Counted from the stretch's first letter, positions 36,298-48,858 are shown. The stretch: 64,000 nt of DNA from Rhynchospora pubera (GCA_028095005.1 CM051459.1:273687229-273751228), one strand, 5' to 3'. A program made the numbers and translations. Notes: generated by a model not told the origin, from the letters alone.

Positions 36298-38810
36298 ATG
36301 CATCCTCCTAGGGATCACAAGTGGCTCCCTAAAACAGGTTATAAAAGTTCTCATGTTTTTTGTTCTGAATTTCAGGTTTATTAGGGATCTTTTGATTTGA
36401 GGTTCGTTCTTTATTGGTGATTTCTTGTTCAGTTAGATGTAAATTTGTTCTGAGGTTCATTAGAATTTTAATTATGCATCCTGACGGTGGTAAATTGGTA
36501 TATTGGTTATTGATTCTCTAGGTTAAACATTTTGTGCTAGATTTGTTATTTTAGTCATGACACTTTACTTATATGGTTCAAATTGCATGCATGTTTGTGT
36601 ATGGGAGTGTGCGCCATCACTTATTTTTAATTTAAAAAATTATCCTATTTATTCATGGTTACGGTGAGATACAAGTGTGTCCAATAGAACTAGTGGGGCC
36701 AGTTCATCTCAGGATTCCTTAATTTTAGATTTGTGTTGTGAAAGTCATACTGTTCTTGCAATTTATTTTTCCGCCAACTGAAGTTCTCTCAGTGTTTTCA
36801 TTTGTCATAAATTTGTTTTCTATTTTGTGAAATCCATTTGAATGATAAACATAACTAGCATTTATATATTGCTTCAAGTTAAGGATTTCCCTTTTATTCT
36901 TGTTTTCTTTGAATGTCAATGAGATGTATGTTATTCTAACTCTTAGCATTTCTTGTAGAAAGTGAAAAGCCTTCTTCAAGCAATACATCTTCTGGGAGTA
37001 CTGAAAACATGCCTGGGCGCATTGGTCGAGTTATAACTCGTGCTGTTTCAACTATTATACCTTCTTGCAGCAATCAGCAGTCTAATAGGATAATTGGAAA
37101 GCCGCCTACATCTAATCGCCAATATAATAGCACACCTGCATCTGGCCTTTCTTCAATCCTCTCCAAACCTGTACAATCTATGAATCTTCAACAAAATTTA
37201 CAATCTAGCAGAGTTGCTTGTGAGCTGACCTTACCTGATGCTCATTTTCATGCGCATGAACTTCCTTTGGGTGCCCCTAACACCAAGGAAGCCAGCTCTT
37301 CTCAAGTAACAGACCATCAACAGTTTCTTTGTACGGAGACTCTACCTAACCCAATCTTTAGGACAAACTTAATCACCTCTACACCTACATTTAAGGATGC
37401 ACAATCCATGAATGTTCAACCAAATTTACCGTCTAGGAGAGTTGCTTGTGAGCTGACCTTACCTGATGCTCATTTTCATGCACATGAACTTCCTTCGGGT
37501 GCCCCAAACACCAATGTAGCCAGCTCATCTCAAGTAACAGATCACCAACAGTTTGTTTGCACAGATCCTCTACCTAACCCAATCTTAAGGACAAATTTAC
37601 TCACCACTACACTTACATCTAAAGATGCCAGAGTTACCGCCCCTCGATCTACAAGGAACTATAGCAGGAAGCCTACAGTTCGTTCTGGGGATTCCACTAG
37701 AACTGCTCCAGTTTCCAGGAACCCAGTACCCACCATTAATTACCCTCATAAGGATAAAGGGGGTACTTCAAGTCGATGTGCACGCAAATCAGTTGTCCAA
37801 TCTCCTGTTTCCGGCAACTTAAAGGCATCCAGCCTAGTCTCTGATGAAATTACTGGTAGACTTGGTCCTATTTTACAGGCAACTCCACTTTCACCAAATT
37901 CAGTAGCTAAAGTCACTGGAGGTTCATCAAGTCGAGTTACTGGCAAGTCCAAATTAGTCAACTCCACTAGTGATGAACCTCACTTCCGGAGTAAAGTTTT
38001 AGCTAACAAATCATTGGTCAAGGCTACTACTAGCGATCCTAAAGGTAATTACAATTCTGCGATCTTTTTCATTTCATCTCTTTCATTGCTTTCCTGTTAT
38101 TATCAAGTTACACGCTTATAAAAACTGTTGTAGGTAAAGAAAAGGCTGCAGTTGGCAATCAAGAAGCAAGAACAAAGATGTTGGAACTTCAAGTTGCTTA
38201 CAAACGTTACGAGCAATGGGTCAAAGATCACTACATAAGCTCTTCAGGTATGTCTTGTCACTCTGCCATATTGTCATGTATCAATATTTAGCATACCTAT
38301 TGCTTTTCTCTTCCTTTTTTATTTTTTATATTATATAAAAAAATAAAGGTTTAGGGCAGAATTTATGCTTAATTAAGGATGTACTAGTAAATTCTAGTGA
38401 AATTTTAAAGTACGCAAGCAAATTGCGCTCTTCCTAAGCAGAACCTAATTAGCCAGTTGCTTCCTGATAATTTTAATACTTAAGTCTGGTCCTAGCTTTT
38501 GTTTTTGTATTGCCATGATCTTTTTTGAATGCAAACTCATTTTTATCAATTATATTTTCTGGTGAATATGGAAGGGGACCTGGCTGAGCCTGCACTCATT
38601 CCATTGGGCGAGAAGTGCCAGCTGTGTGCAATTGATCTTGCATTCCTGCCGTACCATCCCAGCGCTGGCTCCTCTACTGACCCTCCAGTCTGTGCAGTTC
38701 TACCCTGTGGCCATTGCACACATGCCTCTTGCTTGGACCAGGTTTATGGCTCTTCTTCGGAACCTCAATGCTTATCCTGCACCTCAACTCCTGAGAAAAC
38801 TAGCAAATAA
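36298..38810 (+). CDS. RING-H2 zinc-finger protein with internal tandem duplication
   Basis: Probable RING-type E3 ubiquitin ligase, inferred from the domain alone. Exons 36298-36337, 36959-38044, 38134-38247 and 38575-38810, all GT-AG with phase 1 joints, give about 491 residues. It starts MHPPRDHKWLPKTESEKPSS. A long, low-complexity Ser/Thr/Pro-rich middle follows, holding two tandem 76-residue copies (see the repeat entry). A short charged segment, KMLELQVAYKRYEQWVKDHY, leads to the C-terminal RING. The RING reads CQLC, a spacer with GSSTDPPVCAVLPCGH, then CTHASC and finally CLSC. This fits C-x2-C...C-x-H-x2-H-x2-C...C-x2-C, so all eight zinc ligands of a RING-H2 are present. No signal peptide or membrane helix. 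No close named relative recognised. Confidence 0.85.
37174..37629 (+). repeat. In-frame tandem duplication of 228 bp in the RING-H2 gene
   Basis: Copies 37174-37401 and 37402-37629 encode 76 residues each. Shared stretches include RVACELTLPDAHFHAHELP and ASSSQVTDHQQF. There are few substitutions and no indels, so the copies are recent or constrained. Confidence 0.93.
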
Positions 38811-39500
38811 ACTAGTCTGATAAAACAAAATTTTGGATCTTTGGAGATATTTCTGTTTCTCTGTGTCTGACTTCTTTAATTTGAAAGCAAAAAGGAATTA
38901 GATAGGCAAGGTAGAGATAACTGAGTCTGCTAATTGTGCAGACAATATATTTCAGATTATAGTTGTGCAGAGAGGTAGAGATGATTCATTCTTAGCATTT
39001 TGTTATCTAACAAGTTCTTTTGGTCCTTTGAAAAAGGTGAATAGATATGATTAGATGGGGAATTGATATTCTTTTTATCTGCGTGTGAAGTTTGTTTGCT
39101 GTTTTGCAATTGTGCTAAAATAACTTTCTCACTGCAAAATTGATGAAAGAATTGGTACTGATTGTGTTGAGTTTATTCAATGTTATTAAAGCGGGGAAAG
39201 GCATTCAATTTGGTTAAATTTGATCTTTTTTTGCTTCTTTTTACCTTTTACTGTTGTAATTTTAAAGTTGCTGTCTAGTTAGATACTTGGATCTATGATT
39301 ATTTTTGACCTATGTTATAAGACTGACGAATTGCTTACATTCTCAAGGACTCGAGCTGTTGAATGTAAAACAATTTTTTAAATTGAAAATGAAAATACAT
39401 ATGCAGCAAAGGTTTTGGGCTCTTTTGAATTAATTTAGGCCTCAAGTGGAGTCTCTACTTGAAAAGATTAGAGCCCAAATTAAGTTTAGCTCGCCATGGC
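38811..39500. other. 3' flank of the RING-H2 gene
   Basis: Presumed 3' UTR and AT-rich spacer. I see no gene. Confidence 0.4.
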
Positions 39501-39769
39501 TAGGGGTGAAAACGGTCACCGTTTCGACCGTTTCTTTCGTTTCGTTTCGTCCAAAACGAAACGAAACGGTTAAGATTTTTTGTTGCGTTTTATAAACGAA
39601 ACGGTTAACGAAAACTTAGAACAGTTTCGTCCATGTGTATTTTCGTGATTTCGACCGTTTCGTTTTGAACGAAACGGTTAACGCAAATGAGTGATCAATT
39701 TCGTTTTAAAACGAAACGGTTAACGAAATCGACCGTTTTCGTGGTCATTTAAGACGTTATGCAGCCATA
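39501..39769. mobile_element. hAT-type MITE, 269 bp
   Basis: An exact 8-bp target duplication GCCATGGC lies at 39493-39500 and 39770-39777. It starts TAGGGGTGAAAACGG, and the reverse complement of the other end is TATGGCTGCATAACGTC. The interior is full of AACGAAACGGTTAACG motifs. The copy at 59297-59568 has the opposite orientation and ends TAGGGGTGCATAACG, which defines the TIR. Confidence 0.85.
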
Positions 39770-39777
39770 GCCATGGC

Positions 39778-40757
39778 AGTGAAAATATCGCGAGTTATAA
39801 AAAAAAAAGTTATCACAACTCACAAGATAAAATAGAACGAATCTACTGTGTTTGTAGTCGCAACTTTCAATGTCTAATAACGATTAGGTAAAGTAATAAA
39901 CATTCGAAATTCAAATTTAATCCTCTAAATTTTACCATTAACACAACTTCACATCTAAATTGCATGCCAGAAATCTGTATTAGCAAATATATATATAATA
40001 GAAAGATTATTTTAGTTTATTTTTGTAAAATATAGGATCTGATTTATAAAAATGAAGGATAAAAACTAAAATTTCGCATTAAAGAAGGACCGCGTGACAT
40101 TGTAAACGCGATATTCACGTGGCAGCAGCTTTTCTTTGCCACAGTATGCATTCCTTCTGAGTGTTGATGTCATCGTAACCGCAAAGCAAAAGCGTACTTT
40201 CATCTCCATTTCTAATAACGGATAAGTCCATTTTATCGTCACACACCGTAGATTAAGATGTGGAGGTCTCCAGTGATTTCTGAAACAGTAGATAGTTGTT
40301 ACGAACAGAACAGGTGGGTCGAGGTAGCGTCCAAGGGATAATAAAAGCTAACAAATATATAGGAATTGGGACTCATTCATTTCATCCCGTTGATTCCCCA
40401 CCTCAAAAAATTCCTTCCAAATTTCAATTAGGTGAGAGGGATAGAACGAGAGGTATTTATTTTGTTTTGTACATCTAGCCTACAAAATAAGTGCTCCGAT
40501 TAATTCGGCCAGGCGACAAAGTTTCACTCAACTTACTCGGCGAAGAGAAAAAGAACACTCTGTTACACTTCACCGATTGCTTGGCAAGGTAACAATTTTT
40601 CCATCTCTTTAGCTTGTTTGGTTATAAAAGAAGTGAAATTTCATCACTTTATCAGCTCTTGCGCTCTTTGGTTGGGACTTCATTGTTCTTTGACTTTGTC
40701 ACAGTTTGTGAAAGCGACTCGAAGAAGGATTTTGAGCTAGAATTTCTCTCTTACTCC
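39778..40757. promoter_or_regulatory. Upstream and leader region of the coiled-coil gene
   Basis: Between the hAT MITE and the first coding exon. A possible 5'-UTR donor (GGCAAG|GTAACA) lies near 40588. No other feature was assigned. Confidence 0.35.
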
Positions 40758-43335
40758 ATGGAGGGGTTCTCTTCTGCCTCACCTCCTCAAATCTTTTGGA
40801 AATCTAGGAAGAGGTCAGGTAAATTTTAGATCTAAACTATCCATATTTTTCGCTATATTAATGTTGTTTAGGCTATCACATTTGCAAATCATTCTAGTGA
40901 ATTAAAAAAAAAAGGGAATTTAGGTTCCAAAAGATTTCTCCTCTGATTCATTGTTTTTTTTTAAAAAAAAAGGAGAAATTTCTCTTGAAAACAAGTTCGT
41001 TTTACTAAATTTTCTTTTCATCGTCGTTTTTGGTATCTCTTTTGGTGGGTGAAGCAATCAATTTCTGTTTGTAACAACCAGTAAAACCTCAAGTGTGTGG
41101 TGTGGCGTGGAGACGGCCTATAACCGGATAAAGCCGGTCAGAAGTTGATGCTGTTTTTTTTTTTTAATTCCAACCAGTACCGCACGCTGACACGTGAGAT
41201 TGATGTTTCCGGTCCCACCTGTCAGTTGCGTGTTGTAGCAGTCAGGGAAAATGTTTATGAACATTACTCACGAGTCCCAAGGGGTATATCCTTCGGTTTT
41301 ATTCTGTTCTGTTATTCCATAAGTGTGAGCATTTTTTTTATTGATTCAGATGTTGGATTTTTGAACCATTTTCTTCTAAAATAGATAATTTTGTAAGATA
41401 TATCATAATCAGCATTAGCCACTTTTTTATTTTGATTTAATCTCTTTTCAATAGTAGGTACTGTCGGTTACATCAAACTGCCTAATCAAATTAAACTTTA
41501 TTAAATTGTTTGGGAACCTTAATATTATAAAAAAGATTACTTCTATTGTTGTGCTTGATGAACTTACCTTTAGTTTTGCAATAATTGAATCTTTGTTCAA
41601 TTTTTCTTCTGTGCAATTAATAAAATTCTTTTAATAAATAAATTGAGCATGATAATACATTTCTCAGAGCTTAAATATTATTGAATTAAAGTTTGAAATT
41701 TAGTGAAGTTCTGAATTTTTCTGGATATATTGTTGTATGTTTCTTAGTTTATATTATTATTTCAACTTCTTCAGCTATTGCGAAAAATATCACATTTTCT
41801 GGCTTCGGCACTGATTCTCCTCTCTTGCTGCTGTTGATCAAAATTAAAGCTTATATTGCCTTCAACTTTCATAAAAAAGAATCTAATAGTAAATATTATT
41901 TATGTTCACCTTTAACTTTTTTTTTTTCGATTTCACATGGTTCAGTCTGATTTTATTCTTCTCTGTACAAGAACTGAATATTTCTATTAGCAGTCCAACT
42001 CTACAAAACTTATAAAATACATCATTAGGGCCTCGAGAAATTCAATCTTCTCGTACTTCAATGCTTGGGGTGCTTTAAGTCCAGAAATTTCTCTTTTAAT
42101 GTCGAAGTCCAAATTATAACCGTTAATATTTCATGATGCATGTTTGTTTGGTCAGCATAGCTTGAGCACTCTCATGATTTCTCTTACTCTCTGTTAATAG
42201 GATGCTATTTTTTAGGGAAAAAAAAAAGAAAAGAGAAATCTAGTTTTACTTTTCTATTCTTCAAAGAAGAAAACTAACCATTCTCAATCCAGCCAATGGA
42301 AAAATGGCAGTAGAAACCCTCAATAAAGAGCCTTCCAATCCAGACAATGAGAAAATGGTGCAAGAACCAGTGAGCACAGAGGATACAAAAATTCAAGCTG
42401 AAACTAAAGAGGATAACCAGACAGCTGACCTGATGGCCGAGCTGTCAGAGAAAAGAAAAGCTCTTTTTGAGCCACTGGAGCCAACTGATCGCAAGCGGGA
42501 ACGCATCTCCAATGAAGATCTACTACCTCCACCTGACTTTGATGAAACGTCGTACCCCAAGGGATGGCTGGTTGGTAAGAAGCGCAAACTTGTCAATGTA
42601 GATGTGGTCGAGAGCATGCGCCGTATTGCTGTTCAAGAAATGAATAGAAAGGTCTTTTCATTTGAGATTTTAATTCTTTTATTTGGTCTTAAGTACTGAA
42701 TATAAAAATTGATAGCTAAACAAAGTCCAAAAGTAACTATGAAGGAGAAGAAATATCTGGTCAAAATAGAGCTGGTCTAATGCTCACATGTCAGTTCATA
42801 CTATGTGCCAGTACTTTTCCAAGATATAAAATAGTGATCTTGTTTCTCTTATTTTTATTTTTTTTATTAGAATTGTTATAATGCACATACATAAGGTATA
42901 AAATAGTGATCTTGTTTCTCTTATTTTTATTTTTGTTTATTACAACTGTTATAATATGTGTACATAAAGAAAGATTCATCAGCCTTATATAATCAATGAG
43001 CTCAGAGACTAGCCAAGAGCCACATCTACTTTATTTTCAAGTTTTCATCTAATATAAATATGATGATGCAATTGCAGGATCGGGAAATTGATGGGCTTAA
43101 TGAGCAGCTGGATGAAGATGCACGTGTTCTGCAGCATCTCCAGTTGCAGCTGGTGGAGGAAAAGAGAAAGCGGGTAGAGGCTGAGAGAGAGAGAGAGGCA
43201 CTTCAGCAACAGGTCTCAGTTCTGACAAACATACTAGCTGAGAATCAGTCTATGGATGATGAAGAGTACCCAATGTATGATGAAGGAAGTCAGGGGTTGG
43301 ATGAGAAAGATCATGACCCATCTGCAGTTTATTAG
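40758..43335 (+). CDS. Plant acidic coiled-coil protein, probably nuclear, function unknown
   Basis: Exons 40758-40818, 42293-42651 and 43078-43335, all GT-AG, give about 225 residues. The first exon (MEGFSSASPPQIFWKSRKRS) joins in frame to NGKMAVETLNKEP; ATG at 42304 is a possible alternative start giving 201 residues. The middle holds SEKRKALFEPLEP, basic RKRER, a DLLPPPDFDETSYPKGWLVG motif and KKRK, a likely nuclear localisation signal. The second half (VESMRRIAVQEMNRKDREID to about LTNILAEN) is a continuous Glu/Arg/Leu-rich coiled coil, ending in an acidic tail MDDEEYPMYDEGS. The combination looks like a conserved plant protein, but I cannot name it; no catalytic motif is visible. A roughly 70-bp tandem duplication lies in the second intron at about 42830-42960. 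Confidence 0.8.
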
Positions 43336-43796
43336 ATCTTTGATCAGGTATTGTAAAGGGAAGTAAAAAAAAAAAAAAAGAGAGAAGGTCATAGTAAATT
43401 AAGTGTCTAGGGACGTCCTGGTGAATATTTGTGGGCCAAGACTGGGTATAGGAGCTATAGCTATGGGATATTCGCTTATTTTTTTTCTATTTTTTTCAAT
43501 GGTTTGTAGATATAAGGTTGTGCAAATCAGATTAGGTTGTGTTTGTGTATAAATTTGTAAGGTCACTGCCGGACAATTTGGTGTGCTGCGTAAACCATTT
43601 CTACCATTTGTTTGTTCTTTTATGGGCTCTCTATGATCAGTCATAATTGCAATATATATTGATACTTTTCGTCTCTCTGTTTTTCTTTCCCCAAACAATA
43701 GCACTGTTGTTAGCTTTTTTGTGGTTGCTGTTAACGTAAAGCCTCTAAGCTGCCGATAAATTGATGGTCTCGTTTGAAATCAGGGCATATTAACTG
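43336..43796. other. 3' flank of the coiled-coil gene
   Basis: Presumed 3' UTR, then spacer; no gene seen. Confidence 0.4.
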
Positions 43797-43988
43797 TGTT
43801 TGGTTCCATTGGGAATAAAGAATAAAGCCCTTATTCCTTATTCCGATGAAAACCAAACAACGAAAGAATAAGAAATTTGGATTTATTTCGATCCTCATTC
43901 ATATTCTAACAAAATTTTGGTATTTAAATAAAGAATAAGAAATAAACTTTTCTCTATTCCTATTCTTTATTCCCAATGGAACCAAACA
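43797..43988. mobile_element. 192-bp MITE with about 28-bp near-perfect TIRs
   Basis: The ends TGTTTGGTTCCATTGGGAAT and ATTCCCAATGGAACCAAACA are inverted repeats that continue inward with AAAGAATA. No transposase. The superfamily is unassigned; it resembles other TTTGG-ended MITEs here. Confidence 0.8.
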
Positions 43989-44489
43989 TGTATCGTGGAC
44001 TTCTGAACTCGTGTACTTCCATCTTCTAAAAACACTTTCTTCCATCTTCAAGTATATGTATCGTGGACTTCTGAACTGATATATCACTACCGACACATGA
44101 CTTGTGACTTAGGACATCAAATCAGCCATCTGATCTCGTGTTTGTTGCCACTTCGCCAACTATACTGGCATTCTCAAGCAACATTTGCTTTTGCTACTGC
44201 TTCCATACTTCGTGTGAAAGCAAGCACTGAGAAATCTACTTGAGCGCATGGAAGAAAAAGAATGATAATAAAAGAATTAATGAACAACCTTTCTCCTATG
44301 ATAACAATTTGAAACAACAACATTAGCTAGCAGTAGCCTACATGTTTTTCCAATATTTACAAGAAATAGACAGACTAGACACATATAGATCCACTCACAT
44401 ACAGAGACCAAGTTGGTTTTATTATCTTGATGTAGCAACTTTTACAGCCCTCCCCTCCCAGTCCTGGAAAGACGCCCACATTCAGGTCA
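43989..44489. other. Spacer between convergent genes
   Basis: Includes the presumed 3' UTR of the ASG1-family gene. A phrase TATCGTGGACTTCTGAACT occurs twice (43990 and 44060). No gene. Confidence 0.35.
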
Positions 44490-47363
44490 TCATCTCTCAT
44501 TTTCAGAATCCTCAGAAATGTTGAATAAGAACTGTGGCATAGAAGCAATTCGCGGCAGATGCAACAGCAGATCTCCAAATGAATCCTTCCTGGACATCCC
44601 AGCCGGCTTTTCTTCCTTAACGTCATCGCTGTTATTATTGTTGTCATTCAGCTGGATTGTCAGTTTCGAGTTGACATCTTCACCCACCCCGTCTGAGTCA
44701 GCATCCTCATCAGAGATGCTACCATTCATAGACTGCATATTGTTCTGGCCCCCAGCATTGTTAGTATCCTTTTGAATGAGACAACAAAGGGAATTTACTC
44801 TTGCCATCAGTGATTTCTCATCAGATGATGAAGCGGCCTGTGTATCACTTAGTAGGTACTGCGCAAGATCCTCTAGCATCTCCTTGGGAGGCATTGCGTT
44901 GCCGGGTAAGTCCGAGTTACCAGAGGTCATTTGCTCAGAAATGCAGTTACCAAGGTGATTCACCAAGTCATCCACTGACATGGATACTTTAAGGAGTCCC
45001 TGTGCATTAAGTTGTTCCCACAAGCTAGGGTTTCTCAACATTTTTTGGCTGCTGCTAGTAGACACTTGAGCTACAAAGATCAGGATACTAGTTACAAACC
45101 AAGGATTAAATACTAAAATGTACAATTTCAAAGATAGTAATAAAAATATAGTTATTAGTTTATTACCTCCAATTTCAAAGATAGTAATAAAAATATAGTT
45201 ATTAGTTTATTACCTCCATTAGAAGCTTGAGGGTTGAAATCAGGTAACATCCCAATAGAATCCCTCCCTTCGCTCTTGGTTGATATGGACAAAGATGGTG
45301 AACCTGGGTCAATAAATCCAGAAAATGAAGGTTCCATTTCATCCTGTAGCTGGCTAAAACAGTGGGGTTTCTTCTGCTCCATATCCTCAAACATAGCACA
45401 CCTGGGCTCAAAGAATGGAGATTCCAATACTATCTCAGGTTGTTGGCTCAATAAATGGAGTCTCGGGTCACACTGCACAAGCTTCTCAAAGTTCTTGTTT
45501 AACAATCCTGAAGGGCACTGAAGGAAATGTCTCCTGTATGCAGAAGTTGCAAGTTATTATCAAATAGGTTTTCTACTTGATGTTTTCTACCGATCGACAA
45601 AATTGTATCTACCTGTTTATGCTAGCTTGTCCCCCTGTAAAATCAGAAGTAGCTTGCCACAAAGTATGCTTCCTAGGTTGAGGATCAGTCTCTTTGAAGA
45701 AAAGAGGTGGCCTCGCCAACTATCCAACAAAAAAAATTATACATTAAGCAAGTTTAAAATCAAATATTTACATCAACATGCCAAGAATATAACAACAACT
45801 ACTACTACTAATCCTTGTCCCAAACAAGTTGGGGTAGGCTAGAAAAGAAACCCAGCAAAAGTCACCAAAAAAAAAAAATTTCTAACCACTACATCCAAGG
45901 TCCCAGGACCATCTTCGGGGCATATTGCCTTTATGCTAGTAATATCAGACCATTGGATCTCTATCTTGCTCTTGAGACCACCATCCAAGACTTCCCATAC
46001 AAGCTTGTGCTTGGCATAGTAGCACTTTGCCACCAAGTCACCTTCATATCTCGATACACACTGTGCAATACGCAATACAATAAGTACCGAGATTTACAAT
46101 GCAAATGTTTCTCTTCAAGAACTTGGTTAATTATCTTACCTCCCATTTTCCAATACGCAATACATTGGCAGGAAAATTGGAAGCCTTCAGCCTCTCATTT
46201 GAGCTTGCAACAACACTAGATTTGTCTTCCTTCTTTTTCGAAGAATCAGAATTAACCGTCTTCGAATGTGCAAGTTTCATTTGGATCAGATCAAGTAGAG
46301 ATGGGCTCTTTCTCAGTCGAAGGCCTAGTGGGCTCGGCTCATCTAATACATTATTATACATATCCTGGAAAACAAAGCCTTGAAGTGTTATCTTACATAT
46401 AAAACACTAGTACAAATGACTCTAGGACAACACCACAGGAGCAACCAAATTGCTAATTATGGTTTATGCAATGGGGCCAATAACCACAGCGAAAATTATC
46501 CAATCAAGCAATGGGGTGGGGGAAGGAGACATCTTCTTCATTCAGAACTATCATATGTTTTCAAGTGGCTATTTTGTGTTAAGCAATTCCAATACATCCT
46601 GCTCTTTTCAAGCCTCAGGAAATACAACAAGAAATTAGTGTTACGTCTTACCAGTAAAAATGTAATCTTTCGGTCTCCCATCCGCAAATTTCTGTTTTTT
46701 AAAAAAAAAACTTCTTCCCGAGTAAAAGAATTCAGTAGAGCACAATTCTATTATTCTAACTAAAAATATTTTGAATTGCAATTAATCTCTACATAAGATA
46801 AGTTTCGGAATTCCAACTTACCATGTCAAATTGCAATTATATTCAAGGACAATTAATTAAAATTAAAATCCAATAAAAGAGGCTTATTCTGTAAATCGGA
46901 AAGCAATCTACAAATTAGGTACTCAGCTTATTAACAGGAAAGATAAATAAGATCTAAACGAATGAAGTCGATTGGAGATGATCCATATTTCCCCAAAAAT
47001 CGAATATAGATCGATTTCCTTAAATAATAAAATTGGATAAATTTCAGCGCAGATTCTATTCCAAAAGTGCCAATTCTTCGTTTCATATATTAGGAAAAAA
47101 AAATCCTAAAAGAATCCCAATTTCTTAAATTCCATTGTTTCCACAAAATTTAAAAGAAAACGAATTATGCAATAACAAACGAGATCCAATAAGGAAATAG
47201 AAACCTGTTGCTGGGGCTGATTGGAGGAGATGCCAAGCTTGGATCGCTTATTAAAGGGGCCATGTTCTTCCTCCAAGGAATCCTCGATCTCCAGCTTCAC
47301 GGTCGCTCGAGGAGTTCCAATCGGATCAGGTCGGATCTTGCTCTGATTCGGCATTATAACCAT
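44490..47363 (-). CDS. ASG1-family protein (ALTERED SEED GERMINATION 1-like, At2g24100/At4g30780 family)
   Basis: Exons 47363-47205, 46364-46140, 46060-45887, 45719-45613, 45533-45214 and 45070-44490; every joint is GT-AG and in phase, giving about 521 residues. Recognised by conserved blocks: VLDEPSPLGLRLRKSPSLLD, FPANVLRIGKWECVSRYEGD, VAKCYYAKHKLVWEVLDGGL, IEIQWSDITSIKA, LDVVLARPPLFFKETDPQPR, HTLWQATSDFTGGQ and RHFLQCPSGLLNK. The C-terminal part is acidic and Ser/Asn-rich, ending SMPQFLFNISEDSENER. The Arabidopsis relatives were linked to seed germination under stress, and some databases call them helicases, but I see no Walker or helicase motifs, so I assign no enzymatic role. An ATG three codons in (47354) is an alternative start. 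The exon 5 donor region is tandemly duplicated (see repeat). Confidence 0.85.
45166..45213 (-). repeat. Tandem duplication of about 47 bp covering an exon 5 splice donor
   Basis: On the minus strand, GGTAATAAACTAATAACTAT and the following bases to TTTGAAATTGGA recur immediately, so the sequence GGAG|GTAATAAAC appears twice in the same intron. Using the distal donor would add about 47 nt and shift the frame to a stop (...KLEVIN). Confidence 0.85.
45785..45842. repeat. Possible fragment of a dispersed plant repeat (SINE-like core)
   Basis: AACAACAACTACTACTACTA followed by CAAGTTGGGGTAGGCT resembles a GGGGTnGGCT core found dispersed in many plant genomes, including Au-type SINEs. It lies in the intron between exons 3 and 4 of the ASG1-family gene. 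Judged from memory of the motif only. Confidence 0.3.
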
Positions 47364-47487
47364 TTGGAGAAATCGGATATGGGGAACAAAACCCTAGATC
47401 TCGCCTCAGATTAGCAATTAAAAAACCCAAACTAATCCAGAAAGAATTAAGAAGAGGGAATCAAATAATCAATCACTGCTCGAAGCC

Positions 47488-47488
<1 letters not shown>

Positions 47489-47522
<34 letters not shown>
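47489..47522. repeat. (AG)n microsatellite in the ASG1-family leader
   Basis: About 17 AG units, roughly 125 bp upstream of the start codon of the minus-strand gene. CT/GA tracts of this kind are common in plant 5' UTRs. Confidence 0.9.
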
Positions 47523-47525
<3 letters not shown>

Positions 47526-48858
47526 GGCATAAAGGGTAGAATCTTTGAAGTGGTTTACCCTTTGGGGGCGGAGCAAAGACCAAAAACTCCAAAACTACAA
47601 TTAGTTACTTTTCCTCTCCAGTTTTTTCTCTTAATTGTTGCTATCAGTACGGATTACCTGAGATATGTTGGGCACTGGAGATAAGAAGTGAGTTTGGAAT
47701 GGAGGGGGTTGTTGATTTTGTTACTCGTATTTCTCGTCCGTGCTGGCACACGTGTGAAATTGTGAATTCTCGCTTTACCCGTTTGCTATTACAGGGGAGA
47801 CACTATTTACGGATAATAATCTGGATATAATGCGGAGGTCCGAGGAGACCAGGTCTATACCGATTTGGTTGCAACTTAAAATGATGAAACTTGCTGGAAA
47901 TGCGGCCCCACCACCTTATCGATGATTTTTGCTTGCTTTTTTTTTCATATTTTTCCTAAAAAATAGAAGTGTTGCAAAACAATTTATGAATTTTTACACA
48001 TTGAATAATTAAATTATAATTTCAAATTTATAAGGTGGTTTGAATTTGATTTGTCGAAAATTGAAACTAGCTTGCTTGCTTTCAGCTGGCTTAATTTTAA
48101 AAATTAGATGAGAATTTAACACTTGAACCAATCAGAGATTGAAATTAACTTGATTTGGTGAGTTCTTTGATATTAAGATAAAAGTGGAAAAATTAGACTA
48201 AATTATACAATTAATTTAAATAAAATCTATCTATATTTTTTTACTAATATTTTCATATTAAATTTAGAAGTTTATAAAGTAGTTATATACATATCATGTT
48301 GACTTAATTTGCAAACTATTTTCGAATAAATTAGATTTAATTTGAGTTTAGTTTGTAAGTGTTTCAAGCTCGAAGGCTTGGTTGTTAACATTGTGAAATT
48401 GATTTTAGACAAACTAATCACGAGTAATTATCGAATAAAAAGGGAGCAAATGGTGAGCTGCGAACTTTTTACTACTTCAAGACCTATAACCACAGAGATG
48501 AAATATAAGTCGCAACATGCAATCACATAAAAATTCAAAAAGGCATGCGGCCACATAATTGCGGGGACATTGGGATGAAAGTGACTAATTATATGATATA
48601 TCAATATCAGACCTCTAAGATTACAAATAATCGAGCTGTCTTTTAGAAAATTAGAAAATAAAGAAAATAGAGTCTAGACACGTAAATTAGTCGCTAATTA
48701 AAAGGATTATTAGGTCAATTTTAAATATGTCATATCCCATATGCATTAGTTAGCCGAGCTGCCGTATTTGTATCTAACATTGGATCAAACTAGCATGTTC
48801 TAGAGGATTTTATTTTATTTTACTATGAAATAATTTGGTATAGGTTTGCTAATGGCTA
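47523..48858. promoter_or_regulatory. ASG1-family upstream region and AT-rich spacer
   Basis: The proximal part is the promoter of the minus-strand gene. Beyond about 47950 it is plain AT-rich DNA in which I see nothing definite. Confidence 0.35.

Noticed and set aside
38529..38820. Separate small gene starting at 38529 or 38626
   Set aside because: The sequence is exon 4 of the RING-H2 gene; the acceptor at 38574 and the phase fit exactly.
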